DNA of 59,271 nucleotides from Granulicella sapmiensis (GTDB lineage: Bacteria > Acidobacteriota > Terriglobia > Terriglobales > Acidobacteriaceae). The notes beneath the pieces are model-generated. The model was not told where the DNA came from. It saw only the letters and a list, made by a program, of their open reading frames with translations, and searched no databases. This document shows positions 16,616 to 25,517 of the stretch, one piece after another. Numbering within the stretch: position 1 is the first letter of the stretch; every line of letters begins with the position of its first letter. The translations under genes and the position numbers were made by a program. Where the stretch lies: NCBI GenBank assembly GCA_026225395.1, contig JAMFSR010000020.1, positions 1 to 59,271 of the forward strand, in the 5' to 3' direction.

Positions 16616-18673
16616 CTACGTCTCCCGAATCAGGGCTGGACCAAGCGCTTGTTCCTCGTCCAACTCTTCCTCTGTGGGCGCGCCAACGCTGGGCGGCTCC
16701 GGCTGGGAATCTTTGCCCGGCTTCGGCCACGCAATGGGAGCTCGTTCCTTGTCGTGTGGCCCCTCGCTCTCGGTCACCGCCTCCGTATCTTCCAGTTCGC
16801 CAGAATCCTCCTCGGCTGCAACTTCCGGCGCAATGGGCTTCAGCGTGTCGGGGTTGAAACTCAGGCCGCCAGCGGTCTTGCGCGGAAGGAATCCGGGCGT
16901 GAGCGTGGGCAGGTCCATGTACTCGAAGGCGAACCTCGCGACGCTGTTACCGAGTTTCAGATACGCGTGGCGATCATCCAAGCCGCTGATCTCCGAACCC
17001 ATCACAAGGGGTTCGATCTGACGCTCTACGGTGAAGTTATGCCCGGAGCGCGTGCCGTCAAATTTGGTCTCCTTCAGACGTTCGATCTCAACCTTGCCGA
17101 TGGCTTCGGATATCCACTCTGCAGCCTTCGGCTCCGCAGTCTTCATGAAGATTTTGGTGGCGGGCTGGGAGAGCATGACCTCGGCGAGGTGACCGTAGAT
17201 GACCTCAAGCTGAGCCTTGCCCTGGAAGCCAAGGATGAGCGGGTTCTTCGATTTCCGGTTCTCCGTAATCGCGGTATGAAGCTGAGGAAGCTTTTGTAAG
17301 CTAGCCAGTTCATCGATCACGAACCAGACAGGCTTCTGGCCCGGCTGAGGCGCGGTCAGCAACCGCATCACGAGCAGATCGATCCAGAGAGAATGCAGTG
17401 GGCGAAGCGTATCCCGCTCCGGCGGGCGCGAGGTGATGAAGATCCATCCTTGGCGTTTTTTCGACCACATACGGGCGTTCCAGACATCACGCTTCTCATC
17501 ACGCTCCGGCAGCATCCGGAAGCACTTGGCGACCAAACCGAGCGAGGATAAGACACCCGCTCTTTGTGGCCCGGCTTTGCGGTCGATGTAGAAAGCCATC
17601 TCGGTGCCTTCGACTCGCTTCATCAACTCCAGGTCATTCGACATCCACTCGGCAAGCTGGTGCGGGGTTGGGCCACGTTTGAGCAGATGGGCGAAGATCT
17701 GCGCCGGGGTCTCGTGGAAGAACTCGTCGACTTTATCGGTCTTCGGCGCATAGAGAGATGCCGCGATCGCATAGGCTTCGTCCTCGGATTCGAGCTCTTG
17801 CGCCGGTCCCCAATAGGGGCAGCGTGCATCGAGTGGGTTGAGCACGATGTCGCCGCGTTCAGCGTCGTAGAACCGCTGAATGTATTCGCACGCAGGGTCA
17901 TAGACGATGGCGGAATCTCCACGTCCCCGAATCTGCCGGAGGCATTGCATGATTAATTGGGTCTTACCTACGCCTGTGTCGCCCATGAGCTGAAGGTGCT
18001 GGGCTTCCTTGCGGAGAGGAATCCGCATCATCTGGTCGGTTTCGGTCGTTTTGAAGCCCAGACCATCGCCCCTCTGTGCCTTATTGAACTCCTTGGGATC
18101 GAGCAGGCGGGGGCCGCGAAGGACACGTCCGTACTTCATCTCTTTGAAGCGCCGGATGTCCTTCGGTATCGCCAGAGCAAGCAGCGCGATAAGGCAAGCG
18201 CCGCCCTCGACGAAGCTCAAGGTGAACGTCCGCCACGGACTCTCACGATCAAAGATCGCATCGTGGAGCCAACGGTACATGGAAGCATCGGCCAGCTTCT
18301 CGACGGGGCCGCGGAACGGGAAACGGTAGCCCTGCGCCTGAGGAAGTGCCGCCAGAGCAAACGGCATTTGTTTTCCATTCGGTAGTGTCATTGTCCCGTC
18401 CGCGAAGTCCGAGGGTAACGCAAGACGCGGCTTGGCTGCGGCCCCGCTGAGATAAAGAAGCCGGTAGCTCTGGTGGGCATGGAAGGCATTGCCTACACCG
18501 GATCGGACGTAATCGGCTACATACGCCTTCTGGAGAGGTGGCAGCTGAAAGGCATACCGTTGCCAAGCGAAGAACAGCGTCAGGAACAGCGTTCCGCCGA
18601 TGGCGCAGTAGCTCATCAAGGGAACGTGCGGCGGCCAGATGATCGTCTCTTTTCTACCCCATTGTGTTGCCAT
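16616..18673 (-). CDS. virD4: Type IV coupling protein VirD4/TrwB-like
   Basis: 685 residues. Two N-terminal membrane segments (about 20-40 and 155-170), then a RecA-like ATPase with Walker A GDTGVGKT at 231-238. C-terminal region includes VMLSQPATKIFMKT and the region typical of TrwB/TraD proteins binding DNA. It links the relaxosome to the secretion channel at the inner membrane and pumps DNA. Good ribosome site. Its start overlaps the RHH gene upstream by 20 bases; the relaxase follows directly. Confidence 0.9.
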   Translation of the reverse strand: MATQWGRKETIIWPPHVPLMSYCAIGGTLFLTLFFAWQRYAFQLPPLQKAYVADYVRSGVGNAFHAHQSYRLLYLSGAAAKPRLALPSDFADGTMTLPNGKQMPFALAALPQAQGYRFPFRGPVEKLADASMYRWLHDAIFDRESPWRTFTLSFVEGGACLIALLALAIPKDIRRFKEMKYGRVLRGPRLLDPKEFNKAQRGDGLGFKTTETDQMMRIPLRKEAQHLQLMGDTGVGKTQLIMQCLRQIRGRGDSAIVYDPACEYIQRFYDAERGDIVLNPLDARCPYWGPAQELESEDEAYAIAASLYAPKTDKVDEFFHETPAQIFAHLLKRGPTPHQLAEWMSNDLELMKRVEGTEMAFYIDRKAGPQRAGVLSSLGLVAKCFRMLPERDEKRDVWNARMWSKKRQGWIFITSRPPERDTLRPLHSLWIDLLVMRLLTAPQPGQKPVWFVIDELASLQKLPQLHTAITENRKSKNPLILGFQGKAQLEVIYGHLAEVMLSQPATKIFMKTAEPKAAEWISEAIGKVEIERLKETKFDGTRSGHNFTVERQIEPLVMGSEISGLDDRHAYLKLGNSVARFAFEYMDLPTLTPGFLPRKTAGGLSFNPDTLKPIAPEVAAEEDSGELEDTEAVTESEGPHDKERAPIAWPKPGKDSQPEPPSVGAPTEEELDEEQALGPALIRET

Positions 18674-19052
18674 CGGAGGTCTCCTTTCCTGCCTTTTGCG
18701 TGTACTGCTGCATGACTTCCTGGGCGGCCTTGTGCTTCTCCTTCCGCACCATCGTCATGGCTTCGGTGATCCACGAGGGAGAGACCTTCTCGCCAAGGGC
18801 GAGGGGTTTGATAAGGTTCACGAGCAGCATCCGGGTGGCGATGAGTTCAGTGAAGACGGCATCACCTTTCGACAAACGGGCAACGCTAAGCAATGCCTCC
18901 CTGGACCACTCACTCACGCTGCACCCGGCATTGGCAGCAGCAGCCAGTAGTTCTCTTTCTTCTGCAAGCGTTACCCGTGTGCCAACTGTCTGACTGCGGC
19001 GCTGGTCGGCTTTCAACCGGTGGTCGAGTCGTTCTGGCAGAGCTGATCTCAT
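18654..19052 (-). CDS. Relaxosome accessory protein, ribbon-helix-helix (TrwA/MobC-like)
   Basis: 132 residues. Near residue 20 the sequence RSQTVGTRVTLAEERELLAA followed by GCSVSEWSREALL fits a ribbon-helix-helix DNA-binding domain, as in MobC and TrwA-type proteins. Such proteins bind oriT, help the relaxase nick and often repress their own operon. AGGAGGT precedes the ATG. It is the first gene of the mob operon (this gene, virD4, trwC), and repeats that could be its binding sites lie just upstream at 19082-19152. Confidence 0.7.
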   Translation of the reverse strand: MRSALPERLDHRLKADQRRSQTVGTRVTLAEERELLAAAANAGCSVSEWSREALLSVARLSKGDAVFTELIATRMLLVNLIKPLALGEKVSPSWITEAMTMVRKEKHKAAQEVMQQYTQKAGKETSDGNTMG

Positions 19053-19081
19053 ACGACACCTCCTGTGAAGACAGGCTCACT

Positions 19082-19152
19082 GCGGTGAACGCGGTGTTTA
19101 CAACGGTGAACGTGCCCGGTCTATCGTTCGGCATTTCAGGACGTTCGCCGTT
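19082..19152. promoter_or_regulatory. Candidate oriT or mob-operon operator
   Basis: Between two small DNA-binding genes, the motif CGGTGAACG occurs at 19083-19091 and 19104-19112, 21 bases apart (two helical turns), and an inverted near-copy ACGTTCGCCGTT lies at 19141-19152, with CGTTCGG at 19125. This is the place where MobF elements usually carry oriT, next to the TrwA-like gene. The exact nick site cannot be read from sequence. Confidence 0.42.
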
Positions 19153-19255
19153 GCTAACCGCACCTGCTCAAAACACGCCCATCCGAGGGATGGAGTGTCA
19201 ATCTTCTTCCGGTGCGCAGCACCGCTGTGGCTCTGCCTCAGATATCGGTGCGGGA

Positions 19256-19582
19256 TCATGCCTTCGATCCCGCCGCAGATGCAGGTGCTTGTGCTGGTGA
19301 TGATGCCGAAGCAACGGGCTTCTTCCCAGGCTGCTCCGAGGCATCATTCGCAGCGCCACGACGAACGCGAAGTGTCGGCGTAATCCGCTGTGCTTCGGGC
19401 GTCTTCAGAAAGTCCTGGAAGTCGCGATCCTTTCCGAAGACGTAGGCGAGCGCTTGCTCGACAACATCGTCGGCAGAAGCCCGGATGAAAGCGGCGTATT
19501 GATCCACCTGCGTAGCGGTCGAATCGGTGAGCCGGATGGAAGCGCTGAGGTGGCGGGTTTGAGTGACTTCAAGTAACGGCAT
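19256..19582 (-). CDS. Small RHH-like mobilisation-region protein (108 aa)
   Basis: Opens with LSASIRLTDSTATQVDQYAA then SADDVVEQALAYVF, a pattern of a short strand and two helices like ribbon-helix-helix proteins. The tail is Ala/Pro-rich and low in complexity. It lies between the primase and the putative oriT and probably binds DNA there. AGGAGAACGC precedes the ATG. Confidence 0.62.
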   Translation of the reverse strand: MPLLEVTQTRHLSASIRLTDSTATQVDQYAAFIRASADDVVEQALAYVFGKDRDFQDFLKTPEAQRITPTLRVRRGAANDASEQPGKKPVASASSPAQAPASAAGSKA

Positions 19583-19606
19583 TGCGTTCTCCTTTGGGTG
19601 ATGAAA

Positions 19607-20554
19607 TTAGGCAAGCTTTCTACGTGTGACCATCCGCTCTGCGGTGGCGGCAATCTCCCGCGCACGAGCGGAGCAAAGTGCTGCGGGAAGTTCAGCATCC
19701 CGGCGAACCTTGAGCATCGTGATGACGTCGTCGATGGGGGCACCTTCAAGCAGCCATTGACGAGCGGAAGCGACGTCAATCGTCCGCTGCGCGTAGTAGA
19801 GAGGATTGGGCTTGTCCGAGCGGCGCGAAGCCAGCTCGTGGGTCAGCTTGCTGGCATCTTTCCCTTGGGCAAGCTGATGGCGAGCCCATGCCCAATCCAG
19901 CTCCGAATGACTGTCCTTATGAGTCCAGCCAGGACGCGCGGTCCCGCGAAGCGGCAGCGCGGCAATCGCAGTAACATCCGGCAACCGGAAGTCCGCAGGG
20001 CTGTAGGTGGCATCGGATGGGTATTCGACCGCGACGCAGTGCGCGGGAGAATACTTCTGGTTCTGGAAACCGGGGACGCGAAGCACCCGGTTGCAATCGG
20101 TGCAAGCGGCGTCGCCGCCGAAGGCGGACGTGAGCCGCTTCAGGGTGATTTCCTGCAGCGCGAAGTCGAAGCCCTCAACGCGCCAAAGAACCTGGTACTT
20201 GCCTTGGGATGTGGAGAGGATGGCGGTCGGAACGGGCAGGCCATTCGATGCCCGGAGCGTGGCGAGCCGGGCATCGCCATCCTCGTCGATGTCCAGATAC
20301 AGATGCCGGACGTTGTCGATGCACTCTTTGGTGCGCTTGCGGCTGCCAGAGCGAAGCGGATTGGCAGCAACGTAGACATTGGCTCCTGCATGGTTCTCAT
20401 GCGCGAGCCAGCCGAGGTAACGAGGCGCAAGCGCCTGCTCCAGCGTGACGACACGCTGCTGCGTCTTTGCCGGGCTCTCCGTGCGTAGCAGGAGAGCAAT
20501 CGTCGAGCAAGGAGCGAAGCTCCGAGCGAGAAAGTCTTTGGCAGTTTGGATCAT
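19607..20554 (-). CDS. RepB-like DNA primase
   Basis: 315 residues from ATG 20554, which has GGAGGTGAT just upstream. The segment VRHLYLDIDEDG (near residue 85) carries the acidic pair of an archaeo-eukaryotic-type primase, followed by ILSTSQGKYQVLWRVEGF and a CTDCNRVLRVPGFQNQK region typical of RepB-type plasmid primases. It likely primes synthesis of the complementary strand in the recipient or helps ICE replication. It lies next to ssb, consistent with DNA handling after transfer. Confidence 0.75.
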   Translation of the reverse strand: MIQTAKDFLARSFAPCSTIALLLRTESPAKTQQRVVTLEQALAPRYLGWLAHENHAGANVYVAANPLRSGSRKRTKECIDNVRHLYLDIDEDGDARLATLRASNGLPVPTAILSTSQGKYQVLWRVEGFDFALQEITLKRLTSAFGGDAACTDCNRVLRVPGFQNQKYSPAHCVAVEYPSDATYSPADFRLPDVTAIAALPLRGTARPGWTHKDSHSELDWAWARHQLAQGKDASKLTHELASRRSDKPNPLYYAQRTIDVASARQWLLEGAPIDDVITMLKVRRDAELPAALCSARAREIAATAERMVTRRKLA

Positions 20555-20657
20555 CGGATCACCTCCTCCGCTTCTCTTGCGAGCGCGCATCTCACGGGGC
20601 TTTAGCAGCCGAAGAAGTCCGGCTCGATGCCGGACTCTTCGGTCAGGATGGAAGGGT

Positions 20658-21032
20658 CTATGCGACCTCTTCCTCGATGAGCTCGTCGTCGTCTTCCGTC
20701 GCCGCTTTGGCCGCGCGGTCCAGCTTGAGAATCGAGTTCACCCGGATCTCCCAGATGGCCTGTTCCGAGTTGGTCTTCTTGCTCTCGTACTTGCGGCTGC
20801 GCAGTTCGCCCTCGACCTGGATGTGAGCGCCCTTGGTCAGCTTGGCGGCGAACTCTCCGAGCTTGCCGAAGACGACGCAGCGGTGCCATTCCGTGTGCTC
20901 GATGTACTTGCCGTCCTTCTTGTACGAGGACTTGGTTGCGATGGAGAGAGTGGTGAGGCTGCGATCGCCGTTGGTGCGAACTTCTGCGTCGTTACCGAGG
21001 AAGCCGATGAGGGTGACTTTGTTTGAGTACAT
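20658..21032 (-). CDS. ssb: Single-stranded DNA-binding protein
   Basis: 124 residues starting MYSNKVTLIGFLGNDAEVR, the usual SSB opening, with the OB-fold core TEWHRCVVFGKLGEFAAKL and GAHIQVEGELRSRKYE. The tail is acidic (DDDELIEEEVA) but lacks the DDDIPF tip of chromosomal SSB. GGAG is nine bases before the ATG. Element-encoded SSB coats incoming single strands. A strong hairpin region lies upstream. Confidence 0.92.
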   Translation of the reverse strand: MYSNKVTLIGFLGNDAEVRTNGDRSLTTLSIATKSSYKKDGKYIEHTEWHRCVVFGKLGEFAAKLTKGAHIQVEGELRSRKYESKKTNSEQAIWEIRVNSILKLDRAAKAATEDDDELIEEEVA

Positions 21033-21146
21033 GGTGGTAATCTCCGTTTCGTTGTATTTCCCGTATCCTGCTCGGGTCACCCTTCGCGAAGCGAGCGAGT
21101 GGGCCCGGCTCCCAAGTGCCAAGGAGTGCTTTCTTGGTGGGGCCCG

Positions 21147-21192
21147 GAAAAAGTTTGAGCGGCGTTCTTTGCCGCGGCGTTCAAACTTTTTC
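21147..21192. promoter_or_regulatory. Large hairpin in the ssb upstream region
   Basis: The interval 21033-21576 has no convincing gene. It contains a 12-bp inverted repeat, GAAAAAGTTTGA with TCAAACTTTTTC (21147-21158/21181-21192), enclosing a second stem GCGGC/GCCGC (21159-21163/21171-21175). Further GC-rich palindromes flank it. It may be a two-way terminator behind virB11, or a single-strand-active promoter for ssb. Confidence 0.5.
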
Positions 21193-21576
21193 TGGGAGGA
21201 ACCGAGACCCCGCAGGGGAGGCGAAGCCGAAGCAGAACGACGCCGAGCCGCAGGGCGCCGGTTTGGCCCCGAAGCGTGAACCCGAAGCAGAGGACGGGAT
21301 ACGAACGGTGAGTGCACATATGCACCAAAGTCACCCGGACGATTCCTGCGACGGAAAGTGCCACCTATCGCAGGCCCATGGAACCCCGCAATATCCTCGG
21401 TCTGGGACGGCTTCGAGCACACGGAGTGGCACCCGTACCACCCCGTCTCGCCAGCCGGAATCGCCATGCTGGGCGCTTTCAGAGACGAGTTGGGCTGTGC
21501 AGCCGTAAGAGCCGCTTGGAAGACCATCGGAGTGACCTCGGATTCGGGTTGGATTCTTTAGCGGAAAGACTGCGCG

Positions 21577-22545
21577 TCAGGCATCGGAAGCACGATAGAC
21601 ATCCTGCGTCTGGAAGCATTGCTCCGCGTGACTGTAACCGGAGACGGTAATGAGCTCGCGGACGCGGCGGCGGCCCGTGTGATCGCGCTCGCAATGCAAT
21701 ACGAAGTCCACGGCTTTGCCGGTCTGCGACCGGACAAATGCCTGGTCCAGATTGGTTCTCGCACTGAGGGCCATGTCAGCGAGACGATCCAGAGCATCCA
21801 CCGCGGAATCGGCGTGCAAGGTAGACAGAGTTCCGCCGTGGCCGGTGTTCATGGCCTGCAGCAGGTCGTACCCGCATTCGTCCCGGATTTCGCCCATGAT
21901 GATTCGGTCGGGACGGTGGCGGAGAGCTGCCGCCACCAACTGGCTGGGTGTGATTGCAACCTGGCCCGGAATCGCATCGACCGCCTCCCAGCGAACGGCG
22001 TTCGGATGGGCGATCTTCAACTCAGCCGGCTGTTCGATCACGACCAACCGTTCATGCAGCGGAACATGGTCGAGAAGCGCTTTCATCAGGGTCGACTTAC
22101 CCGAGCCGGTTCCGCCGCTGATGATGCCGTTCTTCCTCTTCTGGATGAGGGTGACAACTCTGTCACGGACGTGTGCGGGAAACCCGCCCGCATTCACGAG
22201 CTCATCTGACGTGTACCAGCGGTTGAATTTGCGCACCGTCAGCGTGGGGCCGTTGATGGAAGACGGAGGGCCTACTACGGCCACGCGCGAGCCGTCAGGC
22301 AAGCGCGTATTCAGGATGGGATTCTGGCCGGTCAGGTCCTGTCCAAGGATGCGGGCGACGCGCTCAATGGCCGCCGTCAGGCGGTCATTGGTGTACGGCG
22401 TGGAGAGCGGAATATGCTCGACCACGCCGCCACGATCTGCGAACACTCCTGTCGTCCCGTTGATCATCAAGTCTGAGATCGATGGGTCCAGGAGAAGCGC
22501 ACGTAGCTCCTCCGGAAAAAACGGGAGTATGAGCTGGAAGCTCAT
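21577..22545 (-). CDS. virB11: Type IV secretion ATPase VirB11
   Basis: 322 residues with Walker A GGTGSGKST at about 144-152, the Asp box VIEQPAELK, a Walker B-like IIMGEIR and the His box GHGGTLSTLHA. These define the VirB11/TrbB hexameric traffic ATPase acting at the inner membrane. Its ATG overlaps the VirB8 stop as ATGA, so translation is coupled. Last gene of the channel operon. Confidence 0.92.
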   Translation of the reverse strand: MSFQLILPFFPEELRALLLDPSISDLMINGTTGVFADRGGVVEHIPLSTPYTNDRLTAAIERVARILGQDLTGQNPILNTRLPDGSRVAVVGPPSSINGPTLTVRKFNRWYTSDELVNAGGFPAHVRDRVVTLIQKRKNGIISGGTGSGKSTLMKALLDHVPLHERLVVIEQPAELKIAHPNAVRWEAVDAIPGQVAITPSQLVAAALRHRPDRIIMGEIRDECGYDLLQAMNTGHGGTLSTLHADSAVDALDRLADMALSARTNLDQAFVRSQTGKAVDFVLHCERDHTGRRRVRELITVSGYSHAEQCFQTQDVYRASDA

Positions 22546-23348
22546 CGCGCTGCTCCCGGTGCAGGCTGGGCGATTGCGTTGGGGTTTGATGCAATAGTCC
22601 CTGGTGTCAAGGGGTCTACTGATACTCGGTTGTCGTGGAACTCTGTGATCGTCAATCCCAACGGATTGATGAATTCATACTGCGGGTAGATCTTCGCCTG
22701 ATCGCTGACCTGCTTGGGGTTCAGGTAGTACGTCACAGACAGCAGCCAGTGCTCGGTACGAGGCTGATGGGAGTGCTCCTCTGAGAAGGTCTTGTCGAAG
22801 GTCACGAGTGCGGTCCCGCGCGCAATGCGAACGCCCTGAACCATCTCCTCGGACATTGACGTGATGGTGACATTGCGCACCTGCACGTCGCTCGATTCCA
22901 CCTGGCCCGCAGCCACTTGCGAGACGAGATGGTTCTGGTTATCCGTCCCCATCAACTGCGAGGCGAGTGGCCCCGAAAGGAAGTAGTAGTTGAGCGGATA
23001 CTTCTTCGCGATCACGTCCCGATTGATGGTGTAGCGATAGTTGGCCCAGTCGGTGAGATACGTCCTGACTTCGCCTTCACGCGGACTGTAATTGAGGTCG
23101 GTATATTGGATCGCCTGTGCGCGCCCCATCTCGTCGATGCGGATGTAGCGATTCGCGACCGGGCGGTGCGCGAGTGAGAGGTTCAGCCACATGGACCCGC
23201 AGAGCAAGACAGTGCCACAACCGATGATGAGACGGTAGGCCTTCCGCTCAGCATAGTGCGAGGAATAGATCTCATTGCCGATCTGGTCGGCGAGAATCGA
23301 TTGCTCGGGCGTTAGCGCGCGTTCAATGGGTACGGTGTGCGTGGACAT
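22542..23348 (-). CDS. virB8: VirB8-like inner-membrane channel protein
   Basis: 268 residues from ATG 23348. One transmembrane segment (about 38-58, IIGCGTVLLCGSMWLNL) then a periplasmic domain with IRIDEMGRAQ and WANYRYTINRD typical of VirB8/TrbF. The C-terminus NPLGLTITEF is also family-like. It joins the inner-membrane ring of the secretion channel. Overlaps both neighbours slightly. Confidence 0.85.
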   Translation of the reverse strand: MSTHTVPIERALTPEQSILADQIGNEIYSSHYAERKAYRLIIGCGTVLLCGSMWLNLSLAHRPVANRYIRIDEMGRAQAIQYTDLNYSPREGEVRTYLTDWANYRYTINRDVIAKKYPLNYYFLSGPLASQLMGTDNQNHLVSQVAAGQVESSDVQVRNVTITSMSEEMVQGVRIARGTALVTFDKTFSEEHSHQPRTEHWLLSVTYYLNPKQVSDQAKIYPQYEFINPLGLTITEFHDNRVSVDPLTPGTIASNPNAIAQPAPGAAR

Positions 23349-23508
23349 GGGGACTGTTGCTCCTTTCCGAGACTGCGTGGAAGACGGCGGCAGCGTAGAT
23401 GAACCCGGCAATGATCACGCCCACTAAGAACATCCAGACGAGGGGTCGAACGATGCGTGAAAGGCCAGTTGCCCTGCCGAAGAAATAACCGAAGAGAAAA
23501 TCCCACAT
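23323..23508 (-). CDS. Small membrane protein of the T4SS operon (61 aa)
   Basis: Begins MWDFLFGYFFGRATG and has one strong transmembrane helix (WMFLVGVIIAGFIYAAAVF). Lies between virB6 and virB8 and overlaps virB8 by 26 bases. I do not recognise it; its place suggests a channel accessory or lipoprotein substitute. Confidence 0.58.
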   Translation of the reverse strand: MWDFLFGYFFGRATGLSRIVRPLVWMFLVGVIIAGFIYAAAVFHAVSERSNSPHVHAHRTH

Positions 23509-23512
23509 ACGC

Positions 23513-24430
23513 CTATGCTCCTCCCGCTCGGACCGCCACTGTGGCCAGGCCTCCAGCCACATCGGACGCTCGCGATGCCAATCCCGCCGCACCGCCAAAG
23601 ATGGCCTGCGTCATGCTCGGAATGAACAGCATATTAATGATGAACGCGACGAAAACCATCAAGCAAGGGATGAGATTCGCGATCCACATGTCCATCGAAT
23701 AGTTGCCATTGAAGGTCTGCTGCAAGAACCCGTTCATGAATCCCGCCCACACATAGATAAAGGCGGCAGCCACCGCGCGAATCATGGCGAACGAGATGAG
23801 TACGTCGAGGAAGTGAAAGAACTTCGCTTTGAAGGTCTGCGTCATGAGCAGTGGCACAAAGACAGGGCCAAACAGAGCGGTCACACCATAGAGGATGAAG
23901 GCGCTGCAATTGATGACAAACAAGATGGCGGACGCGAGTCCAAGCATGATTTGGACGAGCACGTAGCAAAGGATCTGAACCGGTGCGGTGAAGGACGGCA
24001 TGGATGTTCCATCGCCGGCGTTCTTGAGAAGCTGCAGCAACTGGTCCAGCGAATGCTGATCGAAGGCTGCGACCATCGCTTGTGCGATATACGAGAAGAA
24101 GTGATTGATGCCGAAGCTTGCACCTGGGAACGGGTTGACCCAGTAATTCAACAGCAGGCTGCACACGATCAGCTTGAGCAGGAAGTGAGTAAGGTCGCCG
24201 GCACGTACAGGATGATGATGCAGCCGAAAGGTCATCGTACTGGTGTTCCAGTTGATGACCATGTTCACAAGGGTGAAGAGGGAGATACAACTCAGCTCCA
24301 TCCAACCGAGTTGGGTGAGCGCACCGCCGTTCTGCGTGGTGAGATTGGTGAGGTTGTTCGTGAACTGATAGAGCCAGTCCATGCCCGAGCTTGCGGACGG
24401 TAGTGCTTGTGCGAGAACGGCGATGCTCAT
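23513..24430 (-). CDS. virB6: VirB6/TrbL-like polytopic membrane protein
   Basis: 305 residues from ATG 24430, with GGGAGA six bases upstream. At least five membrane helices, including LILNY-type, ILFVINCSAFILYGVTALFG and VFVAFIINMLFI segments. Conserved tryptophan and FGPVFVPLLM motif fit VirB6/TrbL, the inner-membrane pore component. A longer frame to 24610 exists but would cover the small gene upstream. Confidence 0.8.
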   Translation of the reverse strand: MSIAVLAQALPSASSGMDWLYQFTNNLTNLTTQNGGALTQLGWMELSCISLFTLVNMVINWNTSTMTFRLHHHPVRAGDLTHFLLKLIVCSLLLNYWVNPFPGASFGINHFFSYIAQAMVAAFDQHSLDQLLQLLKNAGDGTSMPSFTAPVQILCYVLVQIMLGLASAILFVINCSAFILYGVTALFGPVFVPLLMTQTFKAKFFHFLDVLISFAMIRAVAAAFIYVWAGFMNGFLQQTFNGNYSMDMWIANLIPCLMVFVAFIINMLFIPSMTQAIFGGAAGLASRASDVAGGLATVAVRAGGA

Positions 24431-24447
24431 AAAGGTCTCCCGTGGGA

Positions 24448-24695
24448 TTAGGGGATATAACTCTTCCAGGTCTTGCCTTCGTTGCCAGCAGCGGAGTTGT
24501 GCCTCTTTTTGTTTTCTTCGACCTTCTTGCGGAAGGCCTCGTCTTCTGCCTGCGGCGTTCGGCTTCGCGTTGCAGTTGTTCGAGGATGGCGGCTGCTTTC
24601 GCAGCCTCATGGCGTTGATAGATCACGGTGCTGGCGAGTGCAGCCAGCACCGCAAGGATTGCAATCAACAGCTTCGTGTTGAGCAGCTTCAGCAT
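24448..24695 (-). pseudogene. Small coiled membrane protein with a frameshift
   Basis: The gene starts at ATG 24695 with a membrane anchor (LLIAILAVLAALASTVIY) and a charged coil ending EREAERRR-like. In that frame no stop appears and the reading runs through virB6 in the wrong frame. In another frame, AEDEAFRKKVEENKKRHNS followed by GKTWKSYIP and a TAA at 24448 is plainly coding and stops just before the virB6 ribosome site. The two halves join near GCCGCAGGCAG, so one base has been lost or gained (or misread). The intact form would be about 82 residues. Confidence 0.6.
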
Positions 24696-24704
24696 GGCTC
24701 TCCG

Positions 24705-25490
24705 TTACGGCAAGTAGGTCTGCCATGTGTTGTCTTCGCTTGCCGCACTCATATCGTGCGTGGCGTGCTGGGACTGGACGAAAACGGCCGTGTTGAGGTC
24801 GGTCGCGGCAGCGTTGCGTTGCTGCATGTTCGCCACGGCCATCTGGGACGCGACGCAGGCTTGCAGCGCGCCTTGATTCTGCGCCTCGGACATTTTCTGG
24901 GCTTCCGCCGCGTTGAGCATGTTGAGCTGCTGGACTTCGCTGTTTGTTCCGGTGGAGCCGTCAAGCTGATTGGCCATGAGGCTGGAAGTCGCGGACGTGT
25001 TCTGTAGACGAGCGGCGCGATATTGACCGACTGCGGTAATGCAGTCGGGGGAAACCGAGTCCGACATCTCGATCATGGCGAGCTGCGAGAGCTGCGAACT
25101 TCCGGGCGTCTGACTGCCGATGTAAGTCGGCAAGTCAGAACTTACCGGGATGGTCGCAGCCGTCCATCCGGTGGATGAGGCCGACGGCGAGTTGCTGTTG
25201 AAGGCCGTCGTCATGCCGTTCGTCTCACCGAACATGTTCTTCACGTTGGCATTCTTGAGAGCAGTCAGTGTGGTTTGCCACTGCTGCTTGAAGGAGAAGT
25301 GCTCGATGTTGTTCTGCAACATCTTGTACTGCTGTTCCATTGTCGTGAGTTGCGAGACGAGGCTGGCGTAGCTGGTTGGATCGAAGACGATGTCTCCAAT
25401 ACCAAACAGCGCGAAGCTGGGCGTGGCGGTCAGCAGCAACAAGCTGCCTCCGAGAATCCATTTACGGCGTTTGGTCAGTTCTGTTTTCAT
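24705..25490 (-). CDS. virB5: VirB5/TrbJ-like minor pilus protein
   Basis: 261 residues with a signal peptide (ILGGSLLLLTATPSFA) and the TrbJ-type opening IVFDPTSYASLVSQLTTMEQ. The remainder is helical and glutamine/alanine-rich (ANMQQRNAAATDLNTA). VirB5 proteins sit at the pilus tip and help contact the recipient. Position between small genes and virB6 fits. Confidence 0.8.
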   Translation of the reverse strand: MKTELTKRRKWILGGSLLLLTATPSFALFGIGDIVFDPTSYASLVSQLTTMEQQYKMLQNNIEHFSFKQQWQTTLTALKNANVKNMFGETNGMTTAFNSNSPSASSTGWTAATIPVSSDLPTYIGSQTPGSSQLSQLAMIEMSDSVSPDCITAVGQYRAARLQNTSATSSLMANQLDGSTGTNSEVQQLNMLNAAEAQKMSEAQNQGALQACVASQMAVANMQQRNAAATDLNTAVFVQSQHATHDMSAASEDNTWQTYLP

Positions 25491-25517
25491 GGTGCCTCCT
25501 ACATCCGGCGGGTTGAA

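Noticed and set aside
21077..21561. Small frames between ssb and virB11
   Set aside because: They lie across palindromic DNA, lack ribosome sites and have no recognisable protein features.
23634..24695. 353-codon minus-strand frame as one protein
   Set aside because: Only the first 50 residues are coding; the rest crosses virB6 in the wrong frame.
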